Assembly: GCA_947495075.1 (NCBI GenBank)
Contig: CANLXH010000003.1
Span: 186,001 to 250,000 of the forward strand
Origin: an uncultured Croceitalea sp.
GTDB lineage: Bacteria; Bacteroidota; Bacteroidia; Flavobacteriales; Flavobacteriaceae
Length of the DNA stretch: 64,000 nt
Direction: 5' to 3'
Notes under the pieces: model-generated
What the model was told of the DNA's origin: nothing
The model's input: the letters and a program-made list of their open reading frames with translations, nothing else
Databases searched by the model: none
Translations under genes and position numbers: made by a program
In this document: in pieces, positions 1 to 8,438 of the stretch
How positions within the stretch are numbered: position 1 is the first letter of the stretch
Layout of the letters: each line of letters starts with the position of its first letter

Positions 1-880
1 GGTCAAGTGATAGATATAGCAAGAACCAACTCCAGCACCATCAAAATCCACTCCTTCAACAGCTTCTAATGTTGGAGGTATCCCTAAAATATTTTTAGAA
101 TCATCCGTAATAACATAAGTCTGCTTATCCCCATTTAATTCAGAATCATCCAATGTAATATCACTTACCATATCTGGAATACCATCTACAACAAACTCAT
201 AAGGTCCGCCGTTTAATGCACCTGCATTTAAACCACTTCTATTAACAATTAAAAAATTGGAAAGGTTAAAATTACCAGCAAGACTCTCTAAATTTTGTCC
301 TCCTTCTAATCCTGTTAGCTCGCCAGAGTAAGTTAAGTGATAGATATAACAAGAACCAACACCAGCGCCATCAAAATCTACGCCTTCTACAGCCTCTAAT
401 GTTGGTGGTAGACCTAAAATATTCTTAGAATCATCTGTAATTACATAAGTTTGAGTTTCACCATTTAGTTCCGTATCATCTAGCGTAATACCACTAACCA
501 TATCTGGTAAGCCATCTACAGTAAATTCAAATGGTCCTCCAGCCAACACGCCAGCATTCAATGCATTTCTATTTACTACAAGGAAATTGGAAAGGTCAAA
601 TTCACCTGTTAAATTATCTAAATTTTCGCCAGCTGATAATCCAGTTAATCCTTCCTCATAGGTTAAATGATAAATATAACACGACCCAACTCCAGCACCA
701 TCAAAATCTACTCCAGCAACTGCATCAAGGGTTGGAGGCAAACCTAAGATATTTTTAGAATCGTCTGTAATCACATAACCTTGAATACTACCTGTCAAAT
801 TTGTATCGTCTAAAGTGATACCTGAAACCATATCTGGTTCACCATCAACAGTAAATGAAAAAGGACCACCTGATAATTCT
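1..880 (-). repeat. Three coding tandem repeats of 330 bp
   Basis: The block containing GGTGCTGGAGTTGG-TC and the block encoding DDSKNIL recur at 330-bp spacing, for example the conserved Cys codon region near 25, 355 and 685 on the plus-strand scale. All copies keep the reading frame and most differences look like third-base changes. This suggests in-frame duplication or recombination within the lipoprotein gene. The leftmost copy is cut by the window edge. Confidence 0.85.
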
Positions 881-984
881 CCTGCATCTAAGGTTACAGG
901 TGCTGTCTCATTATTTTCGTTCTCGCATGCTAGGAGCAAAATACCTAAAGAAAACATGCCTGCTATTCTTTTTAAATTGTTCAT
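1..984 (-). CDS. Tandem-repeat secreted lipoprotein (5' part, C-terminus off left edge)
   Basis: The minus strand is open from an ATG at 984 to base 1 (328 codons, no stop), so the C-terminus lies outside the window. The protein starts with a lipoprotein signal (MNNLKRIAGMFSLGILLLAC), which predicts lipidation at Cys20 and export to the outer envelope. Three near-identical 110-residue units follow, the third cut by the edge. Each has a GGPF-F-VDG start, an ITDDSKNILG strand, a VDFDGAGVGSCYIYHLTY block with one conserved Cys, and an LSNF-VVNR end. The DNA repeats with a period of 330 bp. From memory, similar FEGAGVG-C-I-LSN modules recur in large secreted proteins of marine Flavobacteriia; I know no function or Pfam name. 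It is divergent from the two-component pair at 1210. Confidence 0.85.
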   Translation of the reverse strand, partial: MNNLKRIAGMFSLGILLLACENENNETAPVTLDAGELSGGPFSFTVDGEPDMVSGITLDDTNLTGSIQGYVITDDSKNILGLPPTLDAVAGVDFDGAGVGSCYIYHLTYEEGLTGLSAGENLDNLTGEFDLSNFLVVNRNALNAGVLAGGPFEFTVDGLPDMVSGITLDDTELNGETQTYVITDDSKNILGLPPTLEAVEGVDFDGAGVGSCYIYHLTYSGELTGLEGGQNLESLAGNFNLSNFLIVNRSGLNAGALNGGPYEFVVDGIPDMVSDITLDDSELNGDKQTYVITDDSKNILGIPPTLEAVEGVDFDGAGVGSCYIYHLT

Positions 985-1209
985 TTTTAATAGTGTTTTT
1001 AAGTTATTCCAAAGGAAGCATGAACATGTTGCAGAAATATCACATAAAAATCACCTTTTATTAAATATTGATTTTCAACTACTTAAAAATTAATTTAGTG
1101 GAAGAGTGCAAGAAAATAAGCTTATTACCGACTTTATAAACTTGAGTTTATGATTTTAAATAGTAAACCGTGAACTTTTCGTGATATTTTACCCTTTATT
1201 TCGTTATGC

Positions 1210-1914
1210 ATGAAAAATGTATTAATCATAGAAGACGACCCTGAGATAATTCATTTGTTGGAAATACATTTAAAGGATTTGGGTTGTTCTGTAACTGCGG
1301 CTACACAAGGAGATGATGGATTAAGAAAAGCTATTGAGTTAGTTCCAGATTTAATAATCCTAGATGTGATGCTACCAGAAATGGATGGTATTGAAGTATG
1401 CCAAAAAATTAGAGCAAACAAAATTGAATCTCCAATTATGATGCTTACCGCTCGCTCTGAAGAAATTGATAAGGTTTTGGGGCTTGAAGTTGGCGCAGAT
1501 GATTATTTAACAAAACCTTTTAGTGTAAGAGAATTTATTGCCCGCGTAAAAGCAATTTTTAGAAGGCAAAAAATGTCTATTAAAGAAGATAGTAATGAGA
1601 CTCTACAAAAAATTATTCAATTTGGAAATTTATCGGTAGATGTAGAAATGCGAAAAGTAGTTTTAGATGGTATAAAGGTTGAACTCTCCCCAAAGGAGTT
1701 TGAACTATTAGTATTATTATCCTCTAATCCAGGGAAGAGCTACGACCGTACTAAATTGTTGAACCTTATCTGGGGTTATGATTTTAAAGGATACGAACAT
1801 ACTGTAAACTCTCACATAAATCGTTTACGTTCCAAAATAGAACCAGACATGAGCAATCCCACATTTATACTTACTACTTGGGGTGTTGGATACAAATTCA
1901 ACGAAGAATTATGA
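1210..1914 (+). CDS. OmpR/PhoB-family response regulator
   Basis: A DNA-binding response regulator of 234 residues. The receiver domain (about 1-120) has the acidic pair Glu8/Asp9/Asp10, phospho-acceptor Asp52 (LIILDVMLPEMDG), Thr80 and Lys102 (LTKPF). The C-terminal half (about 140-232) is a winged helix of the OmpR type, with ELSPKEFELLVLL and the recognition-helix region VNSHINRLRSKIE. It is followed with a 4-base ATGA overlap by its kinase. The stimulus cannot be read from sequence. The divergent lipoprotein gene at 984 shares the 225-bp upstream region and is a possible target, which is inference only. Confidence 0.95.
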   Translation: MKNVLIIEDDPEIIHLLEIHLKDLGCSVTAATQGDDGLRKAIELVPDLIILDVMLPEMDGIEVCQKIRANKIESPIMMLTARSEEIDKVLGLEVGADDYLTKPFSVREFIARVKAIFRRQKMSIKEDSNETLQKIIQFGNLSVDVEMRKVVLDGIKVELSPKEFELLVLLSSNPGKSYDRTKLLNLIWGYDFKGYEHTVNSHINRLRSKIEPDMSNPTFILTTWGVGYKFNEEL

Positions 1915-3404
1915 GTAAAAATGTCCTTTCTAACAGGTTAGTAAAAAAGCTAACATTATCATTCCTAGCTATTCTATTACTAGCAGGACTGGGTTATACT
2001 GCCGCAACAATATATTTTTCCAATGAATATTTTTATGAAACCACGCAGCGTTTGCATGCAAACCTAGCACAAGATTTAATAGATGAAAAGTTTGTTGATA
2101 CCAGCCCAATAGACAGCACTGGCGCAATAAACAAGGAATTATTCGGAGATATCATGCATGATATGATGGCTGTAAACAGAGCTATTGAAGTCTATTTGTT
2201 AGATATGGATGGGCACGTACAATATTCCGTTGTCTTAGACCATGATGCGCCAGAGACTAATCAAAAAAAGATTTCTATAGCTCCTATAAAACAGTTTATT
2301 AGCAATAAAGGGCAAGGTTATATTCTTGGTGAAGATCCAAAAAACAGCAATGCTCAACAAGTTTTTTCTGCAGCAAAATTTAACAAAGGAGGAAAAGAAG
2401 GATATATCTACATTATATTAGCTGGAGAAGAATACCTTACAACACGTGATAATCTATTTAAAAGCTACGTATTAAAATTAGGTTTAGGTGCTTCAATTTT
2501 AACTTTAATTTTTGCAGCAGTATTAGGAATTTTATCTGTTTGGTATCTTACTAAAAACTTAAGAGAATTAGTTTTTGCCGCTAAACGTTTTCAACAAGGA
2601 GACCTAGAATATCGTATTAAAGATGCTGATAAAAGCGATTTAGCCGGAGTTACTACTACGTATAACGAAATGGCAGAAACAATTTTAGGAGATATTGAAA
2701 AGATTAAATCTGTAGAAAAACTCCGAAAAGAACTTATTGCCAATATTTCCCATGATTTACGAACACCATTGTCAATTATCCAAGGTTATATTGAAACGCT
2801 ACAGATGAAAGATGAAAGCCTTACCAAGCAACAACGTTTAGATTATTTAAAAACTATAAATAGCAGCGGTGAAAGACTTTCGAAACTAATTTCACAATTA
2901 TTTGAATATTCAAAATTGGAGGCAAACCAAATAGAACCTCAAAATGAACCCTTTTTAATAAGCGAGTTAGCAAATGATATTCATAGAAACTATATGGTGC
3001 TGGCAAAACAGAAAAATATAGAATTAAAGCTAAAGATGGATAAAGGAATTCCACTTGTTTTCGCAGATATTTCACTTGTAGAACGCGCCATTCAAAATTT
3101 AATGGACAATGCCTTAAAATTTACACCAGAGAATGGTAAAGTAACTGTACAAATAGCTCACAGTGATAATAATGTAAAAATTACAATTAAAGATTCAGGG
3201 CCAGGTATCAAAAAAGAAAATCAAGGATTAATTTTTGAGCGCTACAGGCGGACAAAAACTGGCAAACAAAAAGAAGGTGCTGGCCTTGGTTTAGCTATTG
3301 TAAAAAAGATTGTGGAATTGCATAATGCCAGTATTAAAGTTTTAAGCAAACCTAATGAGGGGACATCATTCAGTTTTAGTCTTCCTGTATATCAAATAGC
3401 ATAA
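1911..3404 (+). CDS. Membrane sensor histidine kinase (HAMP, HisKA, HATPase)
   Basis: A 497-residue kinase if translation starts at the ATG at 1911, which overlaps the regulator's TGA stop (ATGA) and gives a typical N-terminus. An upstream in-frame start at 1878 is unlikely. Order: TM1 at about 14-36, a periplasmic sensor region of about 150 residues, TM2 at about 190-215, HAMP, the H box with His281 (NISHDLRTPLS), N box NLMDNALKF, G1 DSGPGI and G2 GAGLGLAIVKK. All catalytic motifs are intact. It should phosphorylate the response regulator encoded just upstream, with which it is translationally coupled. Confidence 0.95.
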   Translation: MSKNVLSNRLVKKLTLSFLAILLLAGLGYTAATIYFSNEYFYETTQRLHANLAQDLIDEKFVDTSPIDSTGAINKELFGDIMHDMMAVNRAIEVYLLDMDGHVQYSVVLDHDAPETNQKKISIAPIKQFISNKGQGYILGEDPKNSNAQQVFSAAKFNKGGKEGYIYIILAGEEYLTTRDNLFKSYVLKLGLGASILTLIFAAVLGILSVWYLTKNLRELVFAAKRFQQGDLEYRIKDADKSDLAGVTTTYNEMAETILGDIEKIKSVEKLRKELIANISHDLRTPLSIIQGYIETLQMKDESLTKQQRLDYLKTINSSGERLSKLISQLFEYSKLEANQIEPQNEPFLISELANDIHRNYMVLAKQKNIELKLKMDKGIPLVFADISLVERAIQNLMDNALKFTPENGKVTVQIAHSDNNVKITIKDSGPGIKKENQGLIFERYRRTKTGKQKEGAGLGLAIVKKIVELHNASIKVLSKPNEGTSFSFSLPVYQIA

Positions 3405-3466
3405 AAAATAAAATAATCTACGCTTGAGCATAGACATTTCTTTATCTTTAAGGTAAAATCACTTGC

Positions 3467-4627
3467 ATGATTGCTATTGATAATCTTCTGGATTTCTTTC
3501 TAGAAACCAGAGCACATTCCGAAGCTATTTGTAAACCCCTTGAAACTGAAGATTATGTAGTACAACCTATAGTAGATGTAAGTCCTCCTAAATGGCACTT
3601 AGGCCATACAACATGGTTTTTTGAAGAATTTATTCTAAAACAACATTCGGACGAATATCAAGTTTTTGACGAAGACTTTTCCTTTGTTTTTAATAGTTAT
3701 TATGAAACAATAGGCAAGCGTGTCATCCGCTCTGATAGAGGCAATATGAGTCGTCCATCAGTTAAGAAAGTATATGAGTATAGAAAATATGTAACACGTG
3801 CTATCAAGTCTTTGTTTGAATCCGAGCAATCAAAAACATTAAACGATTTACTGGAAATTGGAATACATCACGAAAAACAACACCAAGAACTGTTACTTAC
3901 GGACATTAAATATATTTTAGGAAACAATCCATTACTTCCAACATATTCAGAATCGTTCTTAGACCACCCCGTAGAAAAACATCAACAAGATTGGATTTCT
4001 ATAGAAGAAGGTACTTATGAGATAGGGCACAACTCAGAAAACTTTTGTTACGACAATGAACTAGGAAGGCATAAAGTTTACTTAAATACTTATCAAATTT
4101 CTAACAAACTGGTTACCAATGATGAGTTCTTAGATTTTATTGAGGCAGGTGGGTATAAAAAGTTTGATTTATGGCATGCCGAAGGATGGGATTGGGTAAA
4201 TCAAAATAACATTACTTCACCTTTATACTGGCATAATATTGACAGCGAATGGTATCATTATACATACGCAGGACTTCAAAAAATAGCTTTAGAAGCACCT
4301 ATTACCCATATTTCTTATTTTGAAGCTTTTGCTTATGCCCAATGGAAAGGGTTACGATTACCAACCGAATTTGAGTGGGAAGTAGCTCAAAATTATTTTC
4401 CATGGGGGAAAAGATGGGAATGGACTGAAAGTGCTTACCTACCCTATCCAAATTACCAAAAAGCAGATGGAGCCTTAGGAGAATATAATGGTAAATTTAT
4501 GGTAAGTCAAAAAGTGTTACGAGGTGCATCTGTAGCTACATCAAAAAACCATACTAGACCAACGTACAGAAACTTTTTTCATCCAAATCTAAGATGGCAA
4601 TTTACCGGTTTAAGGTTAGCCAAATAA
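3467..4627 (+). CDS. egtB: Ergothioneine biosynthesis sulfoxide synthase EgtB
   Basis: EgtB is a non-haem iron enzyme that joins trimethylhistidine (hercynine) to a thiol (gamma-Glu-Cys or cysteine) with O2 to give the sulfoxide precursor of ergothioneine. The 386-residue protein has an N-terminal DinB-like four-helix domain with the iron-ligand pattern HLGHTTWF (His47) and HX3HXE (His135, His139, Glu141). A C-terminal formylglycine-generating-enzyme-like domain follows (about 175-386; motifs RLPTEFEWE, RGASVATS, RPTYRNFF). The next gene, egtD, supplies the hercynine substrate. No egtA or egtC is present in the window. Confidence 0.92.
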   Translation: MIAIDNLLDFFLETRAHSEAICKPLETEDYVVQPIVDVSPPKWHLGHTTWFFEEFILKQHSDEYQVFDEDFSFVFNSYYETIGKRVIRSDRGNMSRPSVKKVYEYRKYVTRAIKSLFESEQSKTLNDLLEIGIHHEKQHQELLLTDIKYILGNNPLLPTYSESFLDHPVEKHQQDWISIEEGTYEIGHNSENFCYDNELGRHKVYLNTYQISNKLVTNDEFLDFIEAGGYKKFDLWHAEGWDWVNQNNITSPLYWHNIDSEWYHYTYAGLQKIALEAPITHISYFEAFAYAQWKGLRLPTEFEWEVAQNYFPWGKRWEWTESAYLPYPNYQKADGALGEYNGKFMVSQKVLRGASVATSKNHTRPTYRNFFHPNLRWQFTGLRLAK

Positions 4628-4643
4628 TCACGACAAAGTAAAA

Positions 4644-5612
4644 ATGCAAGAGAAATCTATAGTGCTGACTTCCACTTTTGAACAAGAAGTACATGAAGGT
4701 CTAACTGCACAACCAAAGTATTTATCCTCAAAATATTTCTATGATGAAATTGGTGATAAACTTTTTCAAGATATCATGGCTATGCCAGAATACTATCTCA
4801 CAGATTGTGAGTTTGATATTTTAGAACATCATAAAGAAAATATTGCTTCTTTTTTTAGTAATATGGATAAGGCATTCAGTCTTTTTGAGTTAGGTGCTGG
4901 TGATGGAAAAAAGACAAAAATTCTATTGCGTTATTTATCAGATAAAAAAATTGAGTTTGATTACAGACCTATAGACATTAGTCAAAATGTACTAGATCAG
5001 CTAGAAGCTTCGGTAAATAAAGAATTACCAAATGTAACTATAAACACCTTACAGGGAACTTATTTTGAGACTTTGGCTGACATCGCAGAAAGCAATGGAA
5101 GAAGAAAAGTGATATTATTTCTAGGCTCAAACATTGGAAATTTACTACATCCACAAGCCATATCTTTTCTAAGAAATATTCAGGAAATACTAAATGATGA
5201 CGATTTGGTTTTTATGGGTTTTGATCAAAAGAAAAATCCTCAAACCGTTTTAGATGCTTACAATGACAAAACTGGAATAACCGAAGCCTTTAATAAAAAC
5301 ATTTTAACTCGTATTAATAATGAATTAGGAGGGACTTTTGATTTAGATAAGTTTCTACATTGGGAGGTTTATGATCCAGAAAGTGGCACAGCTAAAAGCT
5401 ATTTGGTTTCAAAAGAAGCACACACAATTACTATTGGAAAATTAGATTTGGAAATCAGTTTTAAAGCTTGGGAAACAATACATACAGAAATCTCACAAAA
5501 ATATGATGACGATATAGTGTCATGGCTCGCCAACGAAGCTGGCTTAAAAATCGAGAGTCAGTTTAGTGATGAAAACGACTACTATAAAAATTACATCTTT
5601 AAAAAGAAATAA
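4644..5612 (+). CDS. egtD: L-histidine N(alpha)-methyltransferase EgtD
   Basis: EgtD transfers three methyl groups from S-adenosylmethionine to the alpha-amino group of histidine, giving hercynine, the first step of ergothioneine synthesis. The 322-residue protein has the family's N-terminal part (LSSKYFYDEIGDKLFQDIM), SAM motif I FELGAGDGKKT at about 81-91, and LFLGSNIGN near residue 155. It starts 16 bp after egtB ends, so the two are probably cotranscribed. Length matches known EgtD proteins. Confidence 0.93.
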   Translation: MQEKSIVLTSTFEQEVHEGLTAQPKYLSSKYFYDEIGDKLFQDIMAMPEYYLTDCEFDILEHHKENIASFFSNMDKAFSLFELGAGDGKKTKILLRYLSDKKIEFDYRPIDISQNVLDQLEASVNKELPNVTINTLQGTYFETLADIAESNGRRKVILFLGSNIGNLLHPQAISFLRNIQEILNDDDLVFMGFDQKKNPQTVLDAYNDKTGITEAFNKNILTRINNELGGTFDLDKFLHWEVYDPESGTAKSYLVSKEAHTITIGKLDLEISFKAWETIHTEISQKYDDDIVSWLANEAGLKIESQFSDENDYYKNYIFKKK

Positions 5613-5613
5613 A

Positions 5614-5895
5614 ATGAAAGCTATTTGGAATAACACCGTTATCGCAGAAAGTGATGATACTTTAGTAATAGAGAACAATCATTATTTTCCTGCAGAAAGT
5701 ATTAAAAAGGAATTCTTTAAGTCTAGCAATACACATACAAATTGTCCTTGGAAAGGTATGGCATCTTATTATTCTATAGAAGTAGATGGTAAAACTAATC
5801 CTGATGCTGCGTGGTACTATCCAGAAACCAGCGAACTGGCAAAACAGATTAAAGGAAGGGTAGCTTTTTGGAAAGGAGTTAGTGTTGAGAAATAA
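5614..5895 (+). CDS. DUF427 domain protein
   Basis: A 93-residue cytosolic protein starting at ATG 5614, one base after the egtD stop; a longer frame reaching into egtD is unlikely. It has the DUF427 hallmark residues: an N-terminal KAIWNNTVIAESDDT strand, a central NCPWKGMASYYSI segment and a C-terminal VAFWKGVSVEK. The family's biochemical role is not known to me. Tight spacing after egtBD puts it in the same transcript, and a hairpin terminator follows. Confidence 0.85.
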   Translation: MKAIWNNTVIAESDDTLVIENNHYFPAESIKKEFFKSSNTHTNCPWKGMASYYSIEVDGKTNPDAAWYYPETSELAKQIKGRVAFWKGVSVEK

Positions 5896-5911
5896 CGCTA
5901 ATATCTAAAGT

Positions 5912-5949
5912 AAAAAGCCCGTCACATTTATTGCAACGGGCTTTTGTTT
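5912..5949. terminator. Bidirectional terminator between DUF427 and glycogen-binding genes
   Basis: Nine-base arms AAAAGCCCG (5913-5921) and CGGGCTTTT (5937-5945) with a 15-base loop and T/A tracts on both sides. It lies between the convergent egtBD transcript and the gene at 5966. Confidence 0.85.
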
Positions 5950-5965
5950 TAATAAATTTCTTTTA

Positions 5966-6262
5966 CTATACTTCTAAAACAGCATTTTCAGTTCCAGCGT
6001 AGTCATTCCATTGGTAACGGTCAGCTTCGTTATCATTTATGTAGTTATTATCTACTAAGTAACGGAATTCGTAAGTGTTTTCTTTTGGAAGGTCAAAAGT
6101 ACCTTTAAAAGTTCCGTTTTTTAATTTTTTAAGTGTACTTCCTTTTGGGTTCCAGTTGTTAAAGTCACCCACAACCGCTACTTTTTTAGCTTCCTCTGCG
6201 GGTACAGAAAAAGTAACTTTACAGACTGGCTTACTTTTTAAATATTGTTTTTTTATTGCCAT
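5966..6262 (-). CDS. Small CBM48/isoamylase N-terminal (AMPK glycogen-binding-like) protein
   Basis: A 98-residue protein made of a single early-set domain: VTFSVPAEEAKKVAVVGDFNNWNP, then GTFKGTFDLPKENTYEFRYLVDNNYINDNEADRY. The VGDFNNW and YEFRYLVD blocks are signatures of CBM48/AMPK-beta glycogen-binding modules. Such free-standing copies are common in Bacteroidota. No catalytic domain or signal peptide is seen, so it should be cytosolic. Ligand binding is inferred from the family only. Confidence 0.88.
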   Translation of the reverse strand: MAIKKQYLKSKPVCKVTFSVPAEEAKKVAVVGDFNNWNPKGSTLKKLKNGTFKGTFDLPKENTYEFRYLVDNNYINDNEADRYQWNDYAGTENAVLEV

Positions 6263-6423
6263 GGTATTCTAATTTTAAACTTGGATTAAAATACAAAACA
6301 ATACATAAAACATCTAAAAATCAATTGTTTAGAAAAGATTTATCAATTTAATAAAATAAGCTTTACACATTGTTCACTTTCATAAATTTAGTGTATTGAT
6401 TTATATAAAAAGACAATCTATTC

Positions 6424-7503
6424 TTACATTTTTAAGATATCTATAATCTTATCTATCTCCTTTAATGTGTTATAAAAATGAAAACTTATTCTAACTCCGT
6501 CACCTCGTTGTACACAAACCACTTCGTGCTCTAAAAGCCTGTTAAATACTTTCTCATTTGCTTTAATATTAAAAATAGTACTATGAGAATCCCTGCTAAC
6601 TACAACTTCATCAAGTAAGTCTAAACTTTCAAAAGATAATTTTGCCTTTTGGCTCAGTTGCTTATTCTGTTTATCAATATTTTCTAAACCAATTTTTTGA
6701 AGAAACTCCAGAGAGAATTGTAAACTTCCAAAGCTTAAAGAATCTAAATGGCCCGGTTCTAAATGTTTACAAAATGTTCTTTTATGGTCAAACTCAATAG
6801 CATTCCTTCCAGAACCATAACCTTTTGTTGTTAATAAAAAGCGCTCTTTTGCTTGCTCTTTTATTAAGACAAGACCATTACCATAACCAGATAATAACCA
6901 CTTGTATGCGCTTGCGCCAATAACATCTATTCCAGAACTGGAAAAATCAAAACTTCTAGTACCTAAAAATTGAGTACCATCACTAATAATAAGTAAGTCT
7001 TTAAAATCTGCTTTTAATTTTTTTAGAAAAGATAAATCAATCATGATTCCATTTAACCACTGAACTACGCTTAAAGCTAAAACCGTAATGCCTTTTGTTT
7101 TTATAGTATCATAAATATGTTCTTCTAGATTTTTAGTGATTGAAAGATGAGTTATATCAAAACCTCTACTTTCAAACGGCCAATTTAACGAAGGGTAATC
7201 TCCTTTTAGAAGTAAAACTTTTTCTTTTTTATTAAGACCTTCGAGCAAAAAGTTTAATCCAATTGTAAAATTTGGTACAAGAGCTACATTGTTTGATTCG
7301 CAATTAAAAAAATCGCCTACAACCTTTCTAGTTTCACCATGCATCTTATTTGATTGTTGCTTCATATTACTACCCCCAATTAAATAATCTAAATCATGTT
7401 CTTGCCTCCACTCTAACAAATCGTCATAAAGTAAACCAGTAGCAGCGGTATTAGCATATATGGAATGATTTAACAAAGGGAATTGTTTTCTGATTTGCTC
7501 CAT
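6424..7503 (-). CDS. Class V PLP-dependent aminotransferase / cysteine-desulfurase-like enzyme
   Basis: A PLP enzyme of fold type I. The preferred ATG at 7503 gives 359 residues starting MEQIRKQFPLLNHSIYANTA, the usual N-terminus of this family; a start at 7542 would run into the neighbour's promoter. The PLP lysine lies in IGASAYKWLLSGYGNG. Upstream, ISDGTQ carries the Asp that contacts the pyridine nitrogen. Substrate is unknown. The family includes cysteine desulfurases, kynureninases and EgtE-like C-S lyases. Since egtB/egtD are 1 kb away and no egtE is seen, a role in cleaving the hercynylcysteine sulfoxide is possible but unproven. Confidence 0.85.
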   Translation of the reverse strand: MEQIRKQFPLLNHSIYANTAATGLLYDDLLEWRQEHDLDYLIGGSNMKQQSNKMHGETRKVVGDFFNCESNNVALVPNFTIGLNFLLEGLNKKEKVLLLKGDYPSLNWPFESRGFDITHLSITKNLEEHIYDTIKTKGITVLALSVVQWLNGIMIDLSFLKKLKADFKDLLIISDGTQFLGTRSFDFSSSGIDVIGASAYKWLLSGYGNGLVLIKEQAKERFLLTTKGYGSGRNAIEFDHKRTFCKHLEPGHLDSLSFGSLQFSLEFLQKIGLENIDKQNKQLSQKAKLSFESLDLLDEVVVSRDSHSTIFNIKANEKVFNRLLEHEVVCVQRGDGVRISFHFYNTLKEIDKIIDILKM

Positions 7504-7530
7504 CTTAAAATCTTTAACTAGTAAATCGGT

Positions 7531-7538
7531 TATCTTTG
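7531..7538 (+). promoter_or_regulatory. -7 promoter element for the 2TM-folA operon
   Basis: TATCTTTG fits the Bacteroidota -7 consensus TAnnTTTG and lies 20 bp before the ATG at 7558. No clear TTG is seen at the -33 position. Its place supports starting the divergent aminotransferase at 7503. Confidence 0.45.
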
Positions 7539-7557
7539 TCATTAAAGATAGGCAAAG

Positions 7558-7947
7558 ATGTTTTCAAAAAATAAGCCGAAACCAGAAGTAGATATAGAGC
7601 AGCATGAATTGCTTGAGAATGCTCAAAAAAGAATAAAACAAAAGAAACGATTATTTTCTCACTTGGTTATTTTCTTAATAGGTAGTGTCTTCATTATTTT
7701 AATTAATAAAATATTTAAACAAGGAGAGGCCTACGATTGGTACATTTGGGCAATTACTGCATGGGCTTTTCTATTTATAATTCATGTTTTTAATGTTTTT
7801 ATAACCCACAAGTTTATGGGTAAAGATTGGGAACGTAAACAACGAGAGAAATTAGTTGCCAAACAAAAAGCTAAGATTTCTGAATTACAGAAAGAAATTG
7901 AAACCAATTTCCCTATATCTAATTTCAATAAAAAAAAAGTAGAGTGA
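7558..7947 (+). CDS. 2TM domain membrane protein
   Basis: A 129-residue inner-membrane protein with two transmembrane helices (about 34-51 and 64-84) joined by a short loop, and charged N- and C-terminal tails. The AWAFLFIIHVFNVFITHKFM segment followed by WERKQREK matches the 2TM-domain family seen in Flavobacteriia, often as single genes or fused to LytTR regulators. The C-terminal tail is likely helical. It is translationally coupled to folA through a 4-base overlap. Function unknown. Confidence 0.85.
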   Translation: MFSKNKPKPEVDIEQHELLENAQKRIKQKKRLFSHLVIFLIGSVFIILINKIFKQGEAYDWYIWAITAWAFLFIIHVFNVFITHKFMGKDWERKQREKLVAKQKAKISELQKEIETNFPISNFNKKKVE

Positions 7948-8438
7948 GTAAACTCATCATCATAGCTGCTGCCGCCGAAAATAATGCCTTAGGTATTAAT
8001 AACGATTTGCCATGGCATTTACCTGACGACTTTAAAAGGTTTAAAACTTTAACTACTGGGCATAAAATTATTATGGGTAGAAAAACACTTGAGAGTTTTC
8101 CTAAAGCCTTGCCTAACAGAGAGCATATTGTTATTACACGGAATAAAAACTACCGACCAAAGTTCAAATGCACGGTAGTTAGCTCTATAAAAGATGCAAT
8201 TGCATTAACAAAAAATGATGAGAAAGCATTTATTATTGGAGGTGGTGAAATCTACAAACAGTCACTTGAAATAGCAACTCATATTGAACTAACTAGAGTT
8301 CACGCTAAAGTTGACGCAGATACATTTTTTCCTATAATTGAAACTAATCAGTGGGAACTAATCAAAGAAGAATATCATCCAAAAGATGACAGGCATAAAT
8401 ACGATTTCACGTACTTAACCTACAGAAGAAAAGATTAA
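7944..8438 (+). CDS. folA: Dihydrofolate reductase FolA (GTG start)
   Basis: Reduces dihydrofolate to tetrahydrofolate with NADPH. The 164-residue sequence has the classic IAAAAENNALGINNDLPWHLPDDFKRFK substrate/cofactor region, MGRKTLESFPKALPNR, and IIGGGEIYKQSL for NADPH binding. Translation begins at GTG 7944, which overlaps the TGA stop of the 2TM gene (GTGA), so expression is coupled. Its stop overlaps that of murI on the other strand (TTAA at 8435-8438). Confidence 0.96.
   Translation: MSKLIIIAAAAENNALGINNDLPWHLPDDFKRFKTLTTGHKIIMGRKTLESFPKALPNREHIVITRNKNYRPKFKCTVVSSIKDAIALTKNDEKAFIIGGGEIYKQSLEIATHIELTRVHAKVDADTFFPIIETNQWELIKEEYHPKDDRHKYDFTYLTYRRKD

Noticed and set aside
531..1093. Plus-strand frames over the lipoprotein repeats
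   Set aside because: They overlap the minus-strand lipoprotein with a signal peptide and perfect frame conservation in the repeats.
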